The notes below the pieces were generated by a model that was given only the letters and a program-made list of their open reading frames with translations, had not been told where the DNA came from and ran no database searches. A stretch of DNA of 22,115 nucleotides from an uncultured Eubacteriales bacterium (GTDB lineage Bacteria; Bacillota; Clostridia; Oscillospirales; Oscillospiraceae): NCBI GenBank assembly GCA_900555665.1, contig USLX01000023.1:1-22115 (forward strand), in the 5' to 3' direction. This document shows positions 6,141 to 13,994 of the stretch, piece after piece; position 1 is the first letter of the stretch, and the number at the start of each line of letters is the position of its first letter. The position numbers were made by a program, and so were the translations under genes.

Positions 6141-7250
6141 TCAGACAATTTTCAGCAAATGGCAGCACCCGGCGCCGAGCGCGGATTCCAGCCCGGCGCG
6201 GAAGGCATCCAACCGGGCGTTTGGCACGAACGCCAGTGCCGTTCCGGCGAAGCCGCCGCCGTGGATGCGGACGGCCCCCTCGCCGCCGAGCAGCTGCTGG
6301 CAGAGGGCAATGGTGAAGGCCATGTCCTGCTTTTCGATGTAGCCCGCCGGGGTCACATTCTGCAGCAGCGTCCACGACGCCATGCCGGACTCGTTGACGT
6401 AGTGCAGGAAGGCATCGAAATGGTCGCTTTTCAGTGCGCGCACCTGAAGCTGGACGCGACGGTTCTCGTTGAAGAAGTGGATGGCGCGCAGCACCGCGCG
6501 GTCGCCGGTTTCCTTGCGGATTTCCGCAATCTTTGCGTAGAACTCCTGCTCATCGACCTCACGGAGCACTTCCTTGCCGAAGAATTTCGCAACTTTCTTC
6601 ATTTCGATCGGCATCGCCGCATATTCGTCGGTCAGTTCGGCGTGGTCTGCACCGGAATCGATCGTGCAGAGCGTATAGCCGCTGTGCGCAAAGTCGTAAT
6701 CGACCTTCTCCACAACCGGATTTTGGGGATCTGCAAAGTCGATGAACACCAGACCGCCGACGCTCGACGCCATCTGATCCATCAGACCCGAAGGCTTGCC
6801 GTAGTACACGTTTTCCGCGTACTGGCCGATCTGCGCGATTTCAATGGCGGAAACCGCATTGTCGGCGAACAGGCCGTTCAGGATTCTGCCAATCAGCACT
6901 TCAAATGCCGCCGAGCTGGAGAGGCCGGAACCGGGCAGCACCGTGGACTTGACCTTCGCGTCAAAACCGGCGAGCTTGTAGCCACGCTGGGCAAACGCCG
7001 CCGCCACGCCGCGAATCAGCGCCGCCGTGGTATTCTTTTCTTCTTCCCGGATTTTCAGGTCACTGAGGTCAATTTCAACCGGCTTGTAGCCCTCGGAATC
7101 GACGCGGATGACCTTCGTGCCGTTGAGCCGTACTTCCGCCGTCGTCTCCATATCGACCGCCGCAGCCAGCACGCAGCCGTGCTGATGGTCGGTGTGGTTG
7201 CCGCCAATCTCCGTGCGCCCCGGCGCGGAAAAATGATACGTTTTATCCAT
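6141..7250 (-). CDS. galK: Galactokinase
   Basis: Phosphorylates D-galactose to galactose-1-phosphate with ATP, the first step of the Leloir pathway, in the cytoplasm. The 369 residues have the three GHMP-kinase motifs: sugar-binding GRTEIGGNHTDHQHG (11-25), ATP-binding PGSGLSSSAA (106-115) and the C-terminal GGGFAGT (331-337); Asp158 in GLMDQM fits the catalytic base. The first motif differs from the classic GR-N-IGEHTDY form: Asn and His replace Glu and Tyr, as I recall from a clostridial subgroup. ATG 7250 has GGAGG 7 bases upstream and lies inside the end of galT (8-base overlap), so the two are coupled. Last gene of the unit. Confidence 0.94.
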   Translation of the reverse strand: MDKTYHFSAPGRTEIGGNHTDHQHGCVLAAAVDMETTAEVRLNGTKVIRVDSEGYKPVEIDLSDLKIREEEKNTTAALIRGVAAAFAQRGYKLAGFDAKVKSTVLPGSGLSSSAAFEVLIGRILNGLFADNAVSAIEIAQIGQYAENVYYGKPSGLMDQMASSVGGLVFIDFADPQNPVVEKVDYDFAHSGYTLCTIDSGADHAELTDEYAAMPIEMKKVAKFFGKEVLREVDEQEFYAKIAEIRKETGDRAVLRAIHFFNENRRVQLQVRALKSDHFDAFLHYVNESGMASWTLLQNVTPAGYIEKQDMAFTIALCQQLLGGEGAVRIHGGGFAGTALAFVPNARLDAFRAGLESALGAGCCHLLKIV

Positions 7251-8751
7251 TCTGAACCTCCGTCAGGAACTTTTTGAGGTGTTCGCGACCCTCCACCGTG
7301 CATTTGTAGACGCCCGCACATTCGAGCACCTTGGCAAACACCTGCCCGATCTCATCACGGATGATGCCCTCGGCGTTTTCCGCATTGAATTCCGGATGTC
7401 TGCCCATGAATTCCTCTGCCCAGTCCGCGTGCTTGGCAAGCTCGTCGTTTTCGCGCAGGTCTTCGCCGTTCAAAAGCGCCAAACGCAGATCAGCCATCTC
7501 TTTTTTCAGCCGTCCCGGCAGAATTGCAAGACCCATAACCTCAATCAGGCCGATATTTTCCTTCTTGATGTGGTGCAGCTCCTCATGCGGATGGTAAAGG
7601 CCCATCGGATGCTCTTTCGTGGTCAGGTTGTTGCGGAGTACGAGGTCAAGCTCATACTTGCCGTTCCGCATCCGCGCGATCGGCGTGATCGTGTTGTGCG
7701 GCTCACCGTCGGTTTCCGCAAAGATCATCGCGTCCGGGTCGCTGTACTTGCGCCACTTCGCCAGAATCTTGCCCGCCAGCTCGCAGAGCTGCGTCTTGTT
7801 CGCGCTGTTCAGGCGCAGCACCGTCATCGGGTACTTCACGACGCAGCAGTCCACATTCTCAAATCCCGGCACTTCAAAGCCGAACTCTTTTTCGGCCTTC
7901 TCCATCGGGAAGGTGTGATGGCCGCCCTGGAAATGCTCATGCGCCAGAATGCTGCCGCCGACGATGGGCAAGTCGGCATTGCTGCCGAGGAAATAATGCG
8001 GGAACTGCTCGACGAACGAGAACAGCTTGTCGAACGCAGAACGGTCAATGACCATCGGCGTGTGCTCGGTGTTCATGACGATGGCGTGTTCATTGTAATA
8101 GACGTAGGGCGAATACTGGAATCCCCACGGCTGGCCGTTCACGGTCACGGGCATCACGCGCAAATTCTGCCGCGCCGGGTGCGAGATCGTGCCCGCATAG
8201 CCAACATTCTCGACGCAGAGCAGGCACTTGGGGTAGCCAGACGCTTTTTTCAGCTTCGCCGCCGCAATATCGCGCGGGTCTTTTTCGGGCTTGGAGAGGT
8301 TGATGGAAATTTCGAGTTCGCCATATTTCGTCTGCGCCGTCCAGTGCTCATCCTTCGCGATGCGGTCTCTGCGAATATAGTTGCAGTCCTGACTCAGCTT
8401 ATAGAAATAATCGGTTGCCGCTTTCGGTGATTCTGCGTAGAGTGACCAGAACTTCCGCACAACCTCCGACGGCCGCGGCGTGACACAACCCATCAGGCGC
8501 GTGTCAAACAGATCGCGCTCCGCAATCGTGTCGTGGATCAGGCTGGTTTCTGCGGCGTAGTCGCAGAGAAGGTTCAGGCAATCTGGGAAATTGTAGTGCT
8601 CGGCCTGCTTTTCATAGCTTTCCAGCTTCAGCTCCGCAAGCAGACTGTTCCGCGCGAATGTCTCGTCCAGCGGATGCAGGAGGTCACAATTCTTCGCGTA
8701 ATCGAGCAGCGAATCAATAGCCGCGTACACGGTTTCAATCTTCATAGCCAT
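7243..8751 (-). CDS. galT: UDP-glucose--hexose-1-phosphate uridylyltransferase (type 2)
   Basis: Exchanges galactose-1-phosphate with UDP-glucose to give glucose-1-phosphate and UDP-galactose. At about 502 residues it is the long Firmicutes family-2 GalT, not the short E. coli type. Visible motifs are YPKCLLCVENVGYAG (173-187) and the histidine active site GSILAHEHFQGGHH, in which His271/His273 form the H-x-H. The frame stays open far upstream, but that part is a frame shadow of galE. ATG 8751 (MAMKIETVYA) has AAGGAG 7 bases before it, inside the last codons of galE, giving a 17-base overlap. A second ATG at 8745 is possible but poorly spaced. Confidence 0.95.
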   Translation of the reverse strand: MAMKIETVYAAIDSLLDYAKNCDLLHPLDETFARNSLLAELKLESYEKQAEHYNFPDCLNLLCDYAAETSLIHDTIAERDLFDTRLMGCVTPRPSEVVRKFWSLYAESPKAATDYFYKLSQDCNYIRRDRIAKDEHWTAQTKYGELEISINLSKPEKDPRDIAAAKLKKASGYPKCLLCVENVGYAGTISHPARQNLRVMPVTVNGQPWGFQYSPYVYYNEHAIVMNTEHTPMVIDRSAFDKLFSFVEQFPHYFLGSNADLPIVGGSILAHEHFQGGHHTFPMEKAEKEFGFEVPGFENVDCCVVKYPMTVLRLNSANKTQLCELAGKILAKWRKYSDPDAMIFAETDGEPHNTITPIARMRNGKYELDLVLRNNLTTKEHPMGLYHPHEELHHIKKENIGLIEVMGLAILPGRLKKEMADLRLALLNGEDLRENDELAKHADWAEEFMGRHPEFNAENAEGIIRDEIGQVFAKVLECAGVYKCTVEGREHLKKFLTEVQNG

Positions 8752-9727
8752 GCGGATGCTCCTTGTGCCAGTTCCAGGCAGAACCGATGATCGTCTCAAT
8801 ATCGTCATACTTCGGCTTCCAGCCAAGCACGGTCTTTGCCTTTTCCGAGGACGCGACGAGCTGCGCCGGGTCGCCCGCACGTCTTGCCGCCATCTCGCAC
8901 TTGATGGGCTTGCCGACGACCTTCTCCGCCGTGTCGATGATCTCCTTGACCGTAAAGCCGACGCCGTTGCCGAGGTTGAACACGTTATTTTCGCCGCCGT
9001 TCATCAGGTATTCGGCCGCTAAGATATGTGCGGAAGCAAGATCCGTGACGTGGATGTAATCGCGGACGCAGGTACCATCTCTTGTCGGATAGTCGTCGCC
9101 AAAAATGCTCACATGGTCGCGCTGCCCGTTCGGGACTTGCAGGACGATGGGGATGAGGTGTGTTTCCGGATTATGCGCCTCGCCGATCTTGCCGGACATA
9201 TGCGCGCCGCAGGCGTTGAAGTAGCGCAGCGCGACAAAATGAATCCCGTGCGCGACGGACGCCCAGTAGAACATCCGCTCCATGGAGAGCTTGGTTTCGC
9301 CGTAGCAGTTGGTGGGGTGCGTCGGGTCAGTCTCGAGGATCGGCACACGCTCCGGCTCGCCGTAGGTGGCCGCCGTGGACGAGAACACGATGTACTTCAC
9401 GCCGTGCTCGATCATGCTTTGCAGCATCGTCCGCGTGCCGCCAAGGTTGTTGTCGTAATATTTCAGCGGATTGACCATGCTCTCGCCGACCTGCGAGTTC
9501 GCGGCAAAGTGGATGACCGCGTCGATCTTTTCGCTGGAAAAGACGTGGTCGCAGAATTCCTTGTTGCGGATGTCGCCCTGATAGAACCGCGCCTTCGGAT
9601 GCACGGCCTTGCGGAAGCCCGTCTCCAGATTGTCCGCCACGACCACGTCGTAGCCATTGTCAATGAGTTCATACACGGTGTGGCTGCCGATGTAGCCGGC
9701 ACCGCCCAATACCAGAATCGTTTTCAT
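8735..9727 (-). CDS. galE: UDP-glucose 4-epimerase
   Basis: Interconverts UDP-galactose and UDP-glucose with bound NAD, regenerating UDP-glucose for GalT and supplying UDP-galactose for surface sugars. The 330 residues form an extended short-chain dehydrogenase: Rossmann GGAGYIGSHT near the N-terminus, catalytic FSSTAATYG (about 115-123) and the Tyr142-x3-Lys146 pair in CYGETK, then RYFNACGA. The ATG at 9727 (MKTILVLGG) matches the family start and has AGAGG 9 bases upstream; 15 extra upstream codons are not needed. First enzyme gene after the mglC hairpin, with no room for a promoter of its own, so it depends on transcription from mglBAC. Confidence 0.96.
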   Translation of the reverse strand: MKTILVLGGAGYIGSHTVYELIDNGYDVVVADNLETGFRKAVHPKARFYQGDIRNKEFCDHVFSSEKIDAVIHFAANSQVGESMVNPLKYYDNNLGGTRTMLQSMIEHGVKYIVFSSTAATYGEPERVPILETDPTHPTNCYGETKLSMERMFYWASVAHGIHFVALRYFNACGAHMSGKIGEAHNPETHLIPIVLQVPNGQRDHVSIFGDDYPTRDGTCVRDYIHVTDLASAHILAAEYLMNGGENNVFNLGNGVGFTVKEIIDTAEKVVGKPIKCEMAARRAGDPAQLVASSEKAKTVLGWKPKYDDIETIIGSAWNWHKEHPHGYED

Positions 9728-9752
9728 AAAATGGAACCTCTTTTCTCCAAAA

Positions 9753-9781
9753 TAGCGGCAGATGGCTTCCATCTGCCGCTA
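9753..9781 (-). terminator. Intercistronic hairpin between mglC and galE (partial terminator?)
   Basis: TAGCGGCAGATGG and CCATCTGCCGCTA pair perfectly over 13 bp around 3 bases; on the minus strand TTTTGG follows. The T run is short. Only about 25 bases separate it from galE, too few for a promoter, so it must let some transcription through; it may also protect the upstream mglBAC message from 3' decay. Confidence 0.7.
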
Positions 9782-9793
9782 AAGGGTGGATAC

Positions 9794-10888
9794 TTATTTC
9801 TTGGCAAGGTACTTGCGCATATCCAGCGAGCAGGCCGCGAGGATGATGCCGCCCTTGATGATATACTGCATGGACGGGTCGATGCCGAGCATGGACAGGG
9901 CCACGAAGATGATACGCAGGACGAATACGCCGAGGACAATGCCGCTGATCTTGCCGGTGCCGCCGACGAAGGAGACGCCGCCGATGACACAGGCCGCGAT
10001 GGCGTCGCACTCGTAGTTCAGGCCGGCGCCCTGGGTGATGGAGCTGATACGGGCGCCTTCAATGAAGCCCGTCACACCGTACATGGCGCCCGCAAGGGTA
10101 TGCACCATGACCGTCGTCCAGAAGACGTTGACGCCGGAAACCTTCGCTGCGTCCGCGTTGGAGCCAACGGCGAACATGTTCTTGCCGAAGGCGGTTTTGT
10201 TCCAGACGAACCACATCAGGGCCACAAAGAGCACCGCATAGAGCACATACCAGGGAATGGAGATCTTTGCACCGGAACCGGTGGTGAACTGGATCAGCGG
10301 CGCGGAGACGACATTCTTATACTCCTGCGAGAGGCCGGAAACGGGCTGTCCGTTGTTGCCGTTGAGCATGAAGAAGATGAGGATCAGGCCGTAGGTAATG
10401 AGCTGCGTCGCCAGCGTGACGATGAAGGGGTGCAGGCTGAACTTCGCCACAAAGAAGCCGTTGACGAGGCCGATGACCGCGCCGATGAGCACGACGGCCA
10501 GAACGGTCAGGAGGATCCAGCCCGTGCTGATCTCCGGCAGGCTGCTGAACAGCTTGCGGGAGATCGTCCGGTCCTGAAGCAGCGCGCCCGCGACTGCCGC
10601 GGTCAAGCCGACGACACGGCCGCCGGACAGGTCGGTACCGGTCAGGACGATGCAGCCTGCGATGCCGAGCGCCATCGGAAGCGACGCGGCCACGAGGGAG
10701 ATGATGTTCGCGATGGAGCCCGCGGACAGGAAGTTCTTGTTCTTGATCGCCGTATAGACGATGAAGATGACCATGAGGATATAGAGCGCGTTATTCAGAA
10801 TGCCGTCCGTCCAATAGCGGCGACGGTCGCGCTTGTCAAGTTTCTGATATTCTTCTCTTTTCCGTTGAAGCTGATTGGTCTTTGCCAT
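9794..10888 (-). CDS. mglC: Galactose/glucose ABC importer, membrane permease
   Basis: Forms the membrane channel of the importer, working as a dimer with MglA and fed by MglB. The 364 residues have a basic cytoplasmic N-tail (1-30), a first membrane helix at about 33-48 and roughly ten helices in all. The signature GTDLSGGRVVGL (84-95) and the coupling-loop region around GLVNGFFVAKFSLHPF (about 140-155) place it in the BPD_transp_2 (RbsC/MglC/XylH) family. ATG 10888 has GGAGG 7 bases upstream, 12 bases after mglA. Sugar specificity is taken from the calcium-loop MglB two genes upstream and the galETK genes downstream. Confidence 0.93.
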   Translation of the reverse strand: MAKTNQLQRKREEYQKLDKRDRRRYWTDGILNNALYILMVIFIVYTAIKNKNFLSAGSIANIISLVAASLPMALGIAGCIVLTGTDLSGGRVVGLTAAVAGALLQDRTISRKLFSSLPEISTGWILLTVLAVVLIGAVIGLVNGFFVAKFSLHPFIVTLATQLITYGLILIFFMLNGNNGQPVSGLSQEYKNVVSAPLIQFTTGSGAKISIPWYVLYAVLFVALMWFVWNKTAFGKNMFAVGSNADAAKVSGVNVFWTTVMVHTLAGAMYGVTGFIEGARISSITQGAGLNYECDAIAACVIGGVSFVGGTGKISGIVLGVFVLRIIFVALSMLGIDPSMQYIIKGGIILAACSLDMRKYLAKK

Positions 10889-10900
10889 ACCGCTGCCTCC

Positions 10901-12400
10901 TTATACATACTTTGCCGCCAGACGCATGATGTCCTCCTGCGTCGTTGTTTTTGCATCCACTTCGCCGGCCAGCCGTCCGCCGGACATGACGAGAATCCGG
11001 TCACAGACGCCGAGCAGCTCCGGCATTTCAGACGAGACCATCAAAACCGTCTTGCCCTTGTTGGCAAGATCAAGGATCAGCTGATAGATCTCATACTTTG
11101 CGCCGACATCAATGCCGCGCGTCGGCTCGTCGAGGAGCAGCACGTCCGGATCGGTGAGCAGCCAGCGGCCGATGATGACCTTCTGCTGGTTGCCGCCGGA
11201 AAGGCTGCGAATCTTCGTCTCCTGCGAGGGAGTTTTGGTGTGCATTGCGTCGATGGACCACTGCGTGTCCTGCTTCATCGACTTTTCACTCAGCCAGATG
11301 CCGCCGCGCTTATGCTTGTCAAGGCTGGAGATGACGGTGTTTTCACGGATGTTCAGGATACCGAAGATACCGGTTGCGCGGCGCTCTTCGGTGAGCAGCG
11401 CGAAATGGCTTTTGATGGACTGGCGCGGCGTGAGGTTTTTGCAGACCTTGCCGTCGAGCTTGATGACGCCGTCCTTGCGGGTGGCCACGCCGAACATGGT
11501 TTCCAGCGTCTCGGTACGGCCGCTGCCGTCGAGGCCCGCCAGGCCCACGATCTCGCCACGACGGGCGGTAAAGGAGACATCGCGCAGGTTGTTGTACTGG
11601 CCCGTCAGGTGTTCGACCTCGAGGAAGACCTCACCGGGCTGGTTGGTCTTCGGCGGGAACTGGTTGCCGAGCTCACGGCCAACCATCAGTCGGATGATAT
11701 CGCTCATCTCGAGCTCGGAGGCCGGGCGCGTCGCCACATGCTGGCCGTCGCGCATGACCGTAATTTCATCGGAGATCCGCTTGATCTCCGCCATTTTATG
11801 CGAAATATAGATGATGCCCATCCCACGGTCGCGGAGCATGTTGATGATCTTGAACAGATGCTCCACTTCTTCTTCCGTCAACGAGGACGTCGGCTCATCA
11901 AATACGATGACTTTCGAGTGATACGAGACAGCCTTGGCGATCTCCACCATCTGTCTCTGGGAAACCGGCATGGTGCTCATGACCCGCTTCGGGTCGACAT
12001 CAATGCCGAGCTCTTCGAAAATGGCCTTGGTATCGCGGTACATCTTCGCCTCATCGACGATAAAGCCCGCAACCTTCGGATAGCGCCCGAGCCAGAGGTT
12101 GTCCATGACCGTCCGCTTGAGCGCCTGATTGAGTTCCTGGTGCACCATGGCGACGCCGTTGGTCAGCGCCTCCTTGCTGCTGGAGAAATTCACTTCGCGG
12201 CCCTCGAGATAGATGTGGCCGCTGTCTTTACTGTAGATGCCGAACAGGCACTTCATCAGCGTGGATTTACCCGCGCCGTTTTCGCCCATCAGCGCATGAA
12301 CTGTCCCCGCCTTGACTTCGAGGCTGACATGATCCAGCGCCTTTACGCCGGGGAAGTTCTTCGTGATATCCGTCATGCGGAGCAATACGTTTTGTTCCAT
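10901..12400 (-). CDS. mglA: Galactose/glucose ABC importer, ATP-binding protein
   Basis: Hydrolyses ATP to drive sugar uptake. The 499 residues hold two fused nucleotide-binding domains, as in MglA/RbsA. The first has Walker A GENGAGKST (39-47), a degenerate signature MPVSQRQMVEIA (about 144-155) and Walker B VIVFDEPTSSL. The second has the typical degenerate Walker A (GLAGLDGSGRTETL) but a full signature LSGGNQQKV and Walker B VLLLDEPTRGIDVG. Such asymmetry, with one canonical composite ATP site, is normal for this family. ATG 12400 has GGAGG 7 bases upstream. It follows mglB across a hairpin (12433-12463). Confidence 0.95.
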   Translation of the reverse strand: MEQNVLLRMTDITKNFPGVKALDHVSLEVKAGTVHALMGENGAGKSTLMKCLFGIYSKDSGHIYLEGREVNFSSSKEALTNGVAMVHQELNQALKRTVMDNLWLGRYPKVAGFIVDEAKMYRDTKAIFEELGIDVDPKRVMSTMPVSQRQMVEIAKAVSYHSKVIVFDEPTSSLTEEEVEHLFKIINMLRDRGMGIIYISHKMAEIKRISDEITVMRDGQHVATRPASELEMSDIIRLMVGRELGNQFPPKTNQPGEVFLEVEHLTGQYNNLRDVSFTARRGEIVGLAGLDGSGRTETLETMFGVATRKDGVIKLDGKVCKNLTPRQSIKSHFALLTEERRATGIFGILNIRENTVISSLDKHKRGGIWLSEKSMKQDTQWSIDAMHTKTPSQETKIRSLSGGNQQKVIIGRWLLTDPDVLLLDEPTRGIDVGAKYEIYQLILDLANKGKTVLMVSSEMPELLGVCDRILVMSGGRLAGEVDAKTTTQEDIMRLAAKYV

Positions 12401-12432
12401 CTGTTCCCCTCCTGATCTGCCGTTTCATGAAA

Positions 12433-12463
12433 GGAGCAGCCACCGTATAGCAGCGGCTGCTCC
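12433..12463 (-). terminator. Intercistronic hairpin between mglB and mglA
   Basis: GGAGCAGCC and GGCTGCTCC form a 9-bp stem with a 13-base loop, 17 bases after the mglB stop; on the minus strand CTTTCATG follows. Such weak terminator or stabiliser hairpins are common after binding-protein genes and make the binding protein more abundant than the transporter. Confidence 0.65.
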
Positions 12464-12480
12464 CTTGCGTCTGTGCGAAC

Positions 12481-13683
12481 TTACTTGGTGTAGGCAGCGT
12501 AGGCCACGAACAGCTTGTTGGCGATGCCGTCAGCCACGGAGTACATGTCCGCGTTGGTCGCAGCGGCGGCCGCGATGGCGTCGGCCATGGCAGTGCCTTC
12601 GCCGTCAGCCTTGACAACGGAAGCGATGGCGGCAGCCATGCCCTCGGCGTCCTGCTTGACCGTACCGGTCATCTTGCCGGCAGCGATGAGTTCCTTGGCA
12701 GCGTCGGTCGCGTCAACACCGAACACGGGGATGACGGTTGCACCGTCAGCACCGGTGTTGTAGCCGGCAGCTTCCAGCGCGGAGATGGCGCCTTCGGCCA
12801 TGTTATCGTTGTTGCAGATAACCAGCTCGATCATGTTGCCGTTGGCCTCGTTGTACTGGGAAAGGTTGGTGTTCATGTAGTCCAGAGCAGCCTGTGCGGA
12901 CCATGCGCCGCCGAGGTCGACCTGATACTTGGTGGTGGCAGCGGTGTCGAAGTACTCAAGCTCCGGCTTGCCGGCAGCGGTCAGGACCGCATTGGCATCT
13001 TCCACGCCGTACTGGGTACGGTAGATGGCCTCGACGTTGGCCTCGTCGCCCTTGAACATGACGTAGCTGATCTTGCCGTCGCCGTTGAGGTCAACGGTGT
13101 CCCAGTTGGCCAGGAGGTATTCGCCGACCATCTTGCCCTGCAGGTGACCGGCTTCCGGAGCGTCGGTGCCGATGAAGCAGATGTTGGAGTTGGCGTTCAG
13201 GACAGTGCCTTCGTCGCCGTCGGCCTCGATGGCGCGGTTGAAGAAGATGACCGGGGTGCCGTTGGCCAGGGAGATGATCTCATTGGCAACGTCCGGGGAG
13301 CCGGAAGTGACCATGTTGACAACCAGCAGGTTGTAGCCGTCGGTGACAGCGGTCTGGATCTGCTCGTTCTGGGTGGTCTGGTTGTTGTTGCCGTCGAAGT
13401 TGTTGTAGGTCACGCCCAGGTTGTTGAGCTCGGCATCGAGCGCGGTACGGACGCTGGAGATGTAGGTATCAGCGAACGTGTAGTAGAACACGCCAACCTT
13501 CAGGTCGGCAGCCTCGGTCGTCTCAGCAGCCGGGGTCTCTTCAGTGGTGGTGTTTTCTTCGGTCGTGGTGGTCTCCGGAGTCGTCGTGGTCTCCGTAGCC
13601 GGGGTTTCGGTGGTCTGCTTGGCGCATGCCGCCAGAGCAAATACCATGGTCAGCGCAAGAAGCAAAGCAATGATCTTTTTCAT
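12481..13683 (-). CDS. mglB: Galactose/glucose-binding lipoprotein with calcium loop
   Basis: Captures sugar outside the membrane and delivers it to MglA/MglC. ATG 13683 (MKKIIALLLALTMVFALAAC) follows GGAGG by about 11 bases; 400 residues. It has a lipoprotein signal with Cys20 as the lipidation site, then a Thr/Glu-rich linker (about 21-59), then the sugar-binding domain. The EF-hand-like calcium loop of E. coli MglB is present as DLNGDGKIS (198-206), with the extra ligand Glu286 in IELVICNND. GVDA (323-326) and a Trp at 261 also align with sugar-contact positions. At the position of E. coli Asn256 I read Gln (TVKQD), a possible specificity change. These residues favour galactose/glucose over ribose or xylose. 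Confidence 0.93.
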   Translation of the reverse strand: MKKIIALLLALTMVFALAACAKQTTETPATETTTTPETTTTEENTTTEETPAAETTEAADLKVGVFYYTFADTYISSVRTALDAELNNLGVTYNNFDGNNNQTTQNEQIQTAVTDGYNLLVVNMVTSGSPDVANEIISLANGTPVIFFNRAIEADGDEGTVLNANSNICFIGTDAPEAGHLQGKMVGEYLLANWDTVDLNGDGKISYVMFKGDEANVEAIYRTQYGVEDANAVLTAAGKPELEYFDTAATTKYQVDLGGAWSAQAALDYMNTNLSQYNEANGNMIELVICNNDNMAEGAISALEAAGYNTGADGATVIPVFGVDATDAAKELIAAGKMTGTVKQDAEGMAAAIASVVKADGEGTAMADAIAAAAATNADMYSVADGIANKLFVAYAAYTK

Positions 13684-13752
13684 CTCGGAAAAATCCTCCA
13701 TTCATAAATTTTACCATCCGGCGCGGTTTGCCCGCACCTCAAGTACACCCCT

Positions 13753-13781
13753 ATTGTAGCAGGCGTGTCCGCGTCCGTATA
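13753..13781 (-). promoter_or_regulatory. Candidate promoter of the mglBAC-galETK unit
   Basis: On the minus strand a good -10 TACAAT (13758-13753) is preceded, 17 bases up, by TATACG (13781-13776), a poor -35. A weak -35 with a good -10 fits a promoter that needs an activator. Transcription would start near 13746, about 63 bases before mglB. Confidence 0.5.
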
Positions 13782-13835
13782 TCGAATTTTGGACTTCATT
13801 TTTCTGAAAAATTTTTCGCGTGCCGAAAACGGATG

Positions 13836-13864
13836 CAGCATTTTGTGCATTTTTCACAGCATTT
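13836..13864 (-). promoter_or_regulatory. Direct repeats upstream of mglB, candidate activator site
   Basis: CAGCATTT occurs at 13836-13843 and again at 13857-13864, exactly 21 bp apart (two helical turns), with a related GCATTTTT at 13847-13854 between them. They lie about 55-83 bases upstream of the -35. AraC-type response regulators often bind such same-face direct repeats, and one is encoded nearby. No CcpA-like cre site was seen in this region. Confidence 0.4.
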
Positions 13865-13939
13865 CATCGTTTCGCATCCAGTTCATTCTAATTGGTTCGA
13901 AATTGCCGAATTTGTCCCTTCTTTTCCCAAGAAACGCAG

Positions 13940-13972
13940 AAAACTGAGGCGCGGCCAACTGTCCGCACCTCA
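13940..13972 (-). terminator. Intrinsic terminator after the sensory operon
   Basis: On the minus strand TGAGGTGCGG pairs with CCGCGCCTCA (one wobble) across 8 bases, then GTTTTCT follows. It lies 22 bases after the stop of the sugar-binding lipoprotein gene, separating the regulatory operon from mglB. Confidence 0.8.
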
Positions 13973-13994
13973 CGGTCACAATTCAAAATCTACA

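Noticed and set aside
6009..8430. Long plus-strand open frames opposite galK and galT
   Set aside because: Same kind of shadow: the minus strand carries complete, motif-bearing enzymes, while the plus products resemble no family.
9026..12415. Very long plus-strand open frame (about 1,130 codons) across galE, mglC and mglA
   Set aside because: It is the antisense shadow of three well-supported GC-rich genes; the product is a low-complexity Arg/Asp/His-rich string with no domain and no suitable ribosome-binding site.
13836..13864. CRISPR-like or phage-like repeat array
   Set aside because: Only two to three 8-base boxes with no uniform repeat/spacer units; better explained as a regulator site. 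No CRISPR array was seen elsewhere in the window.
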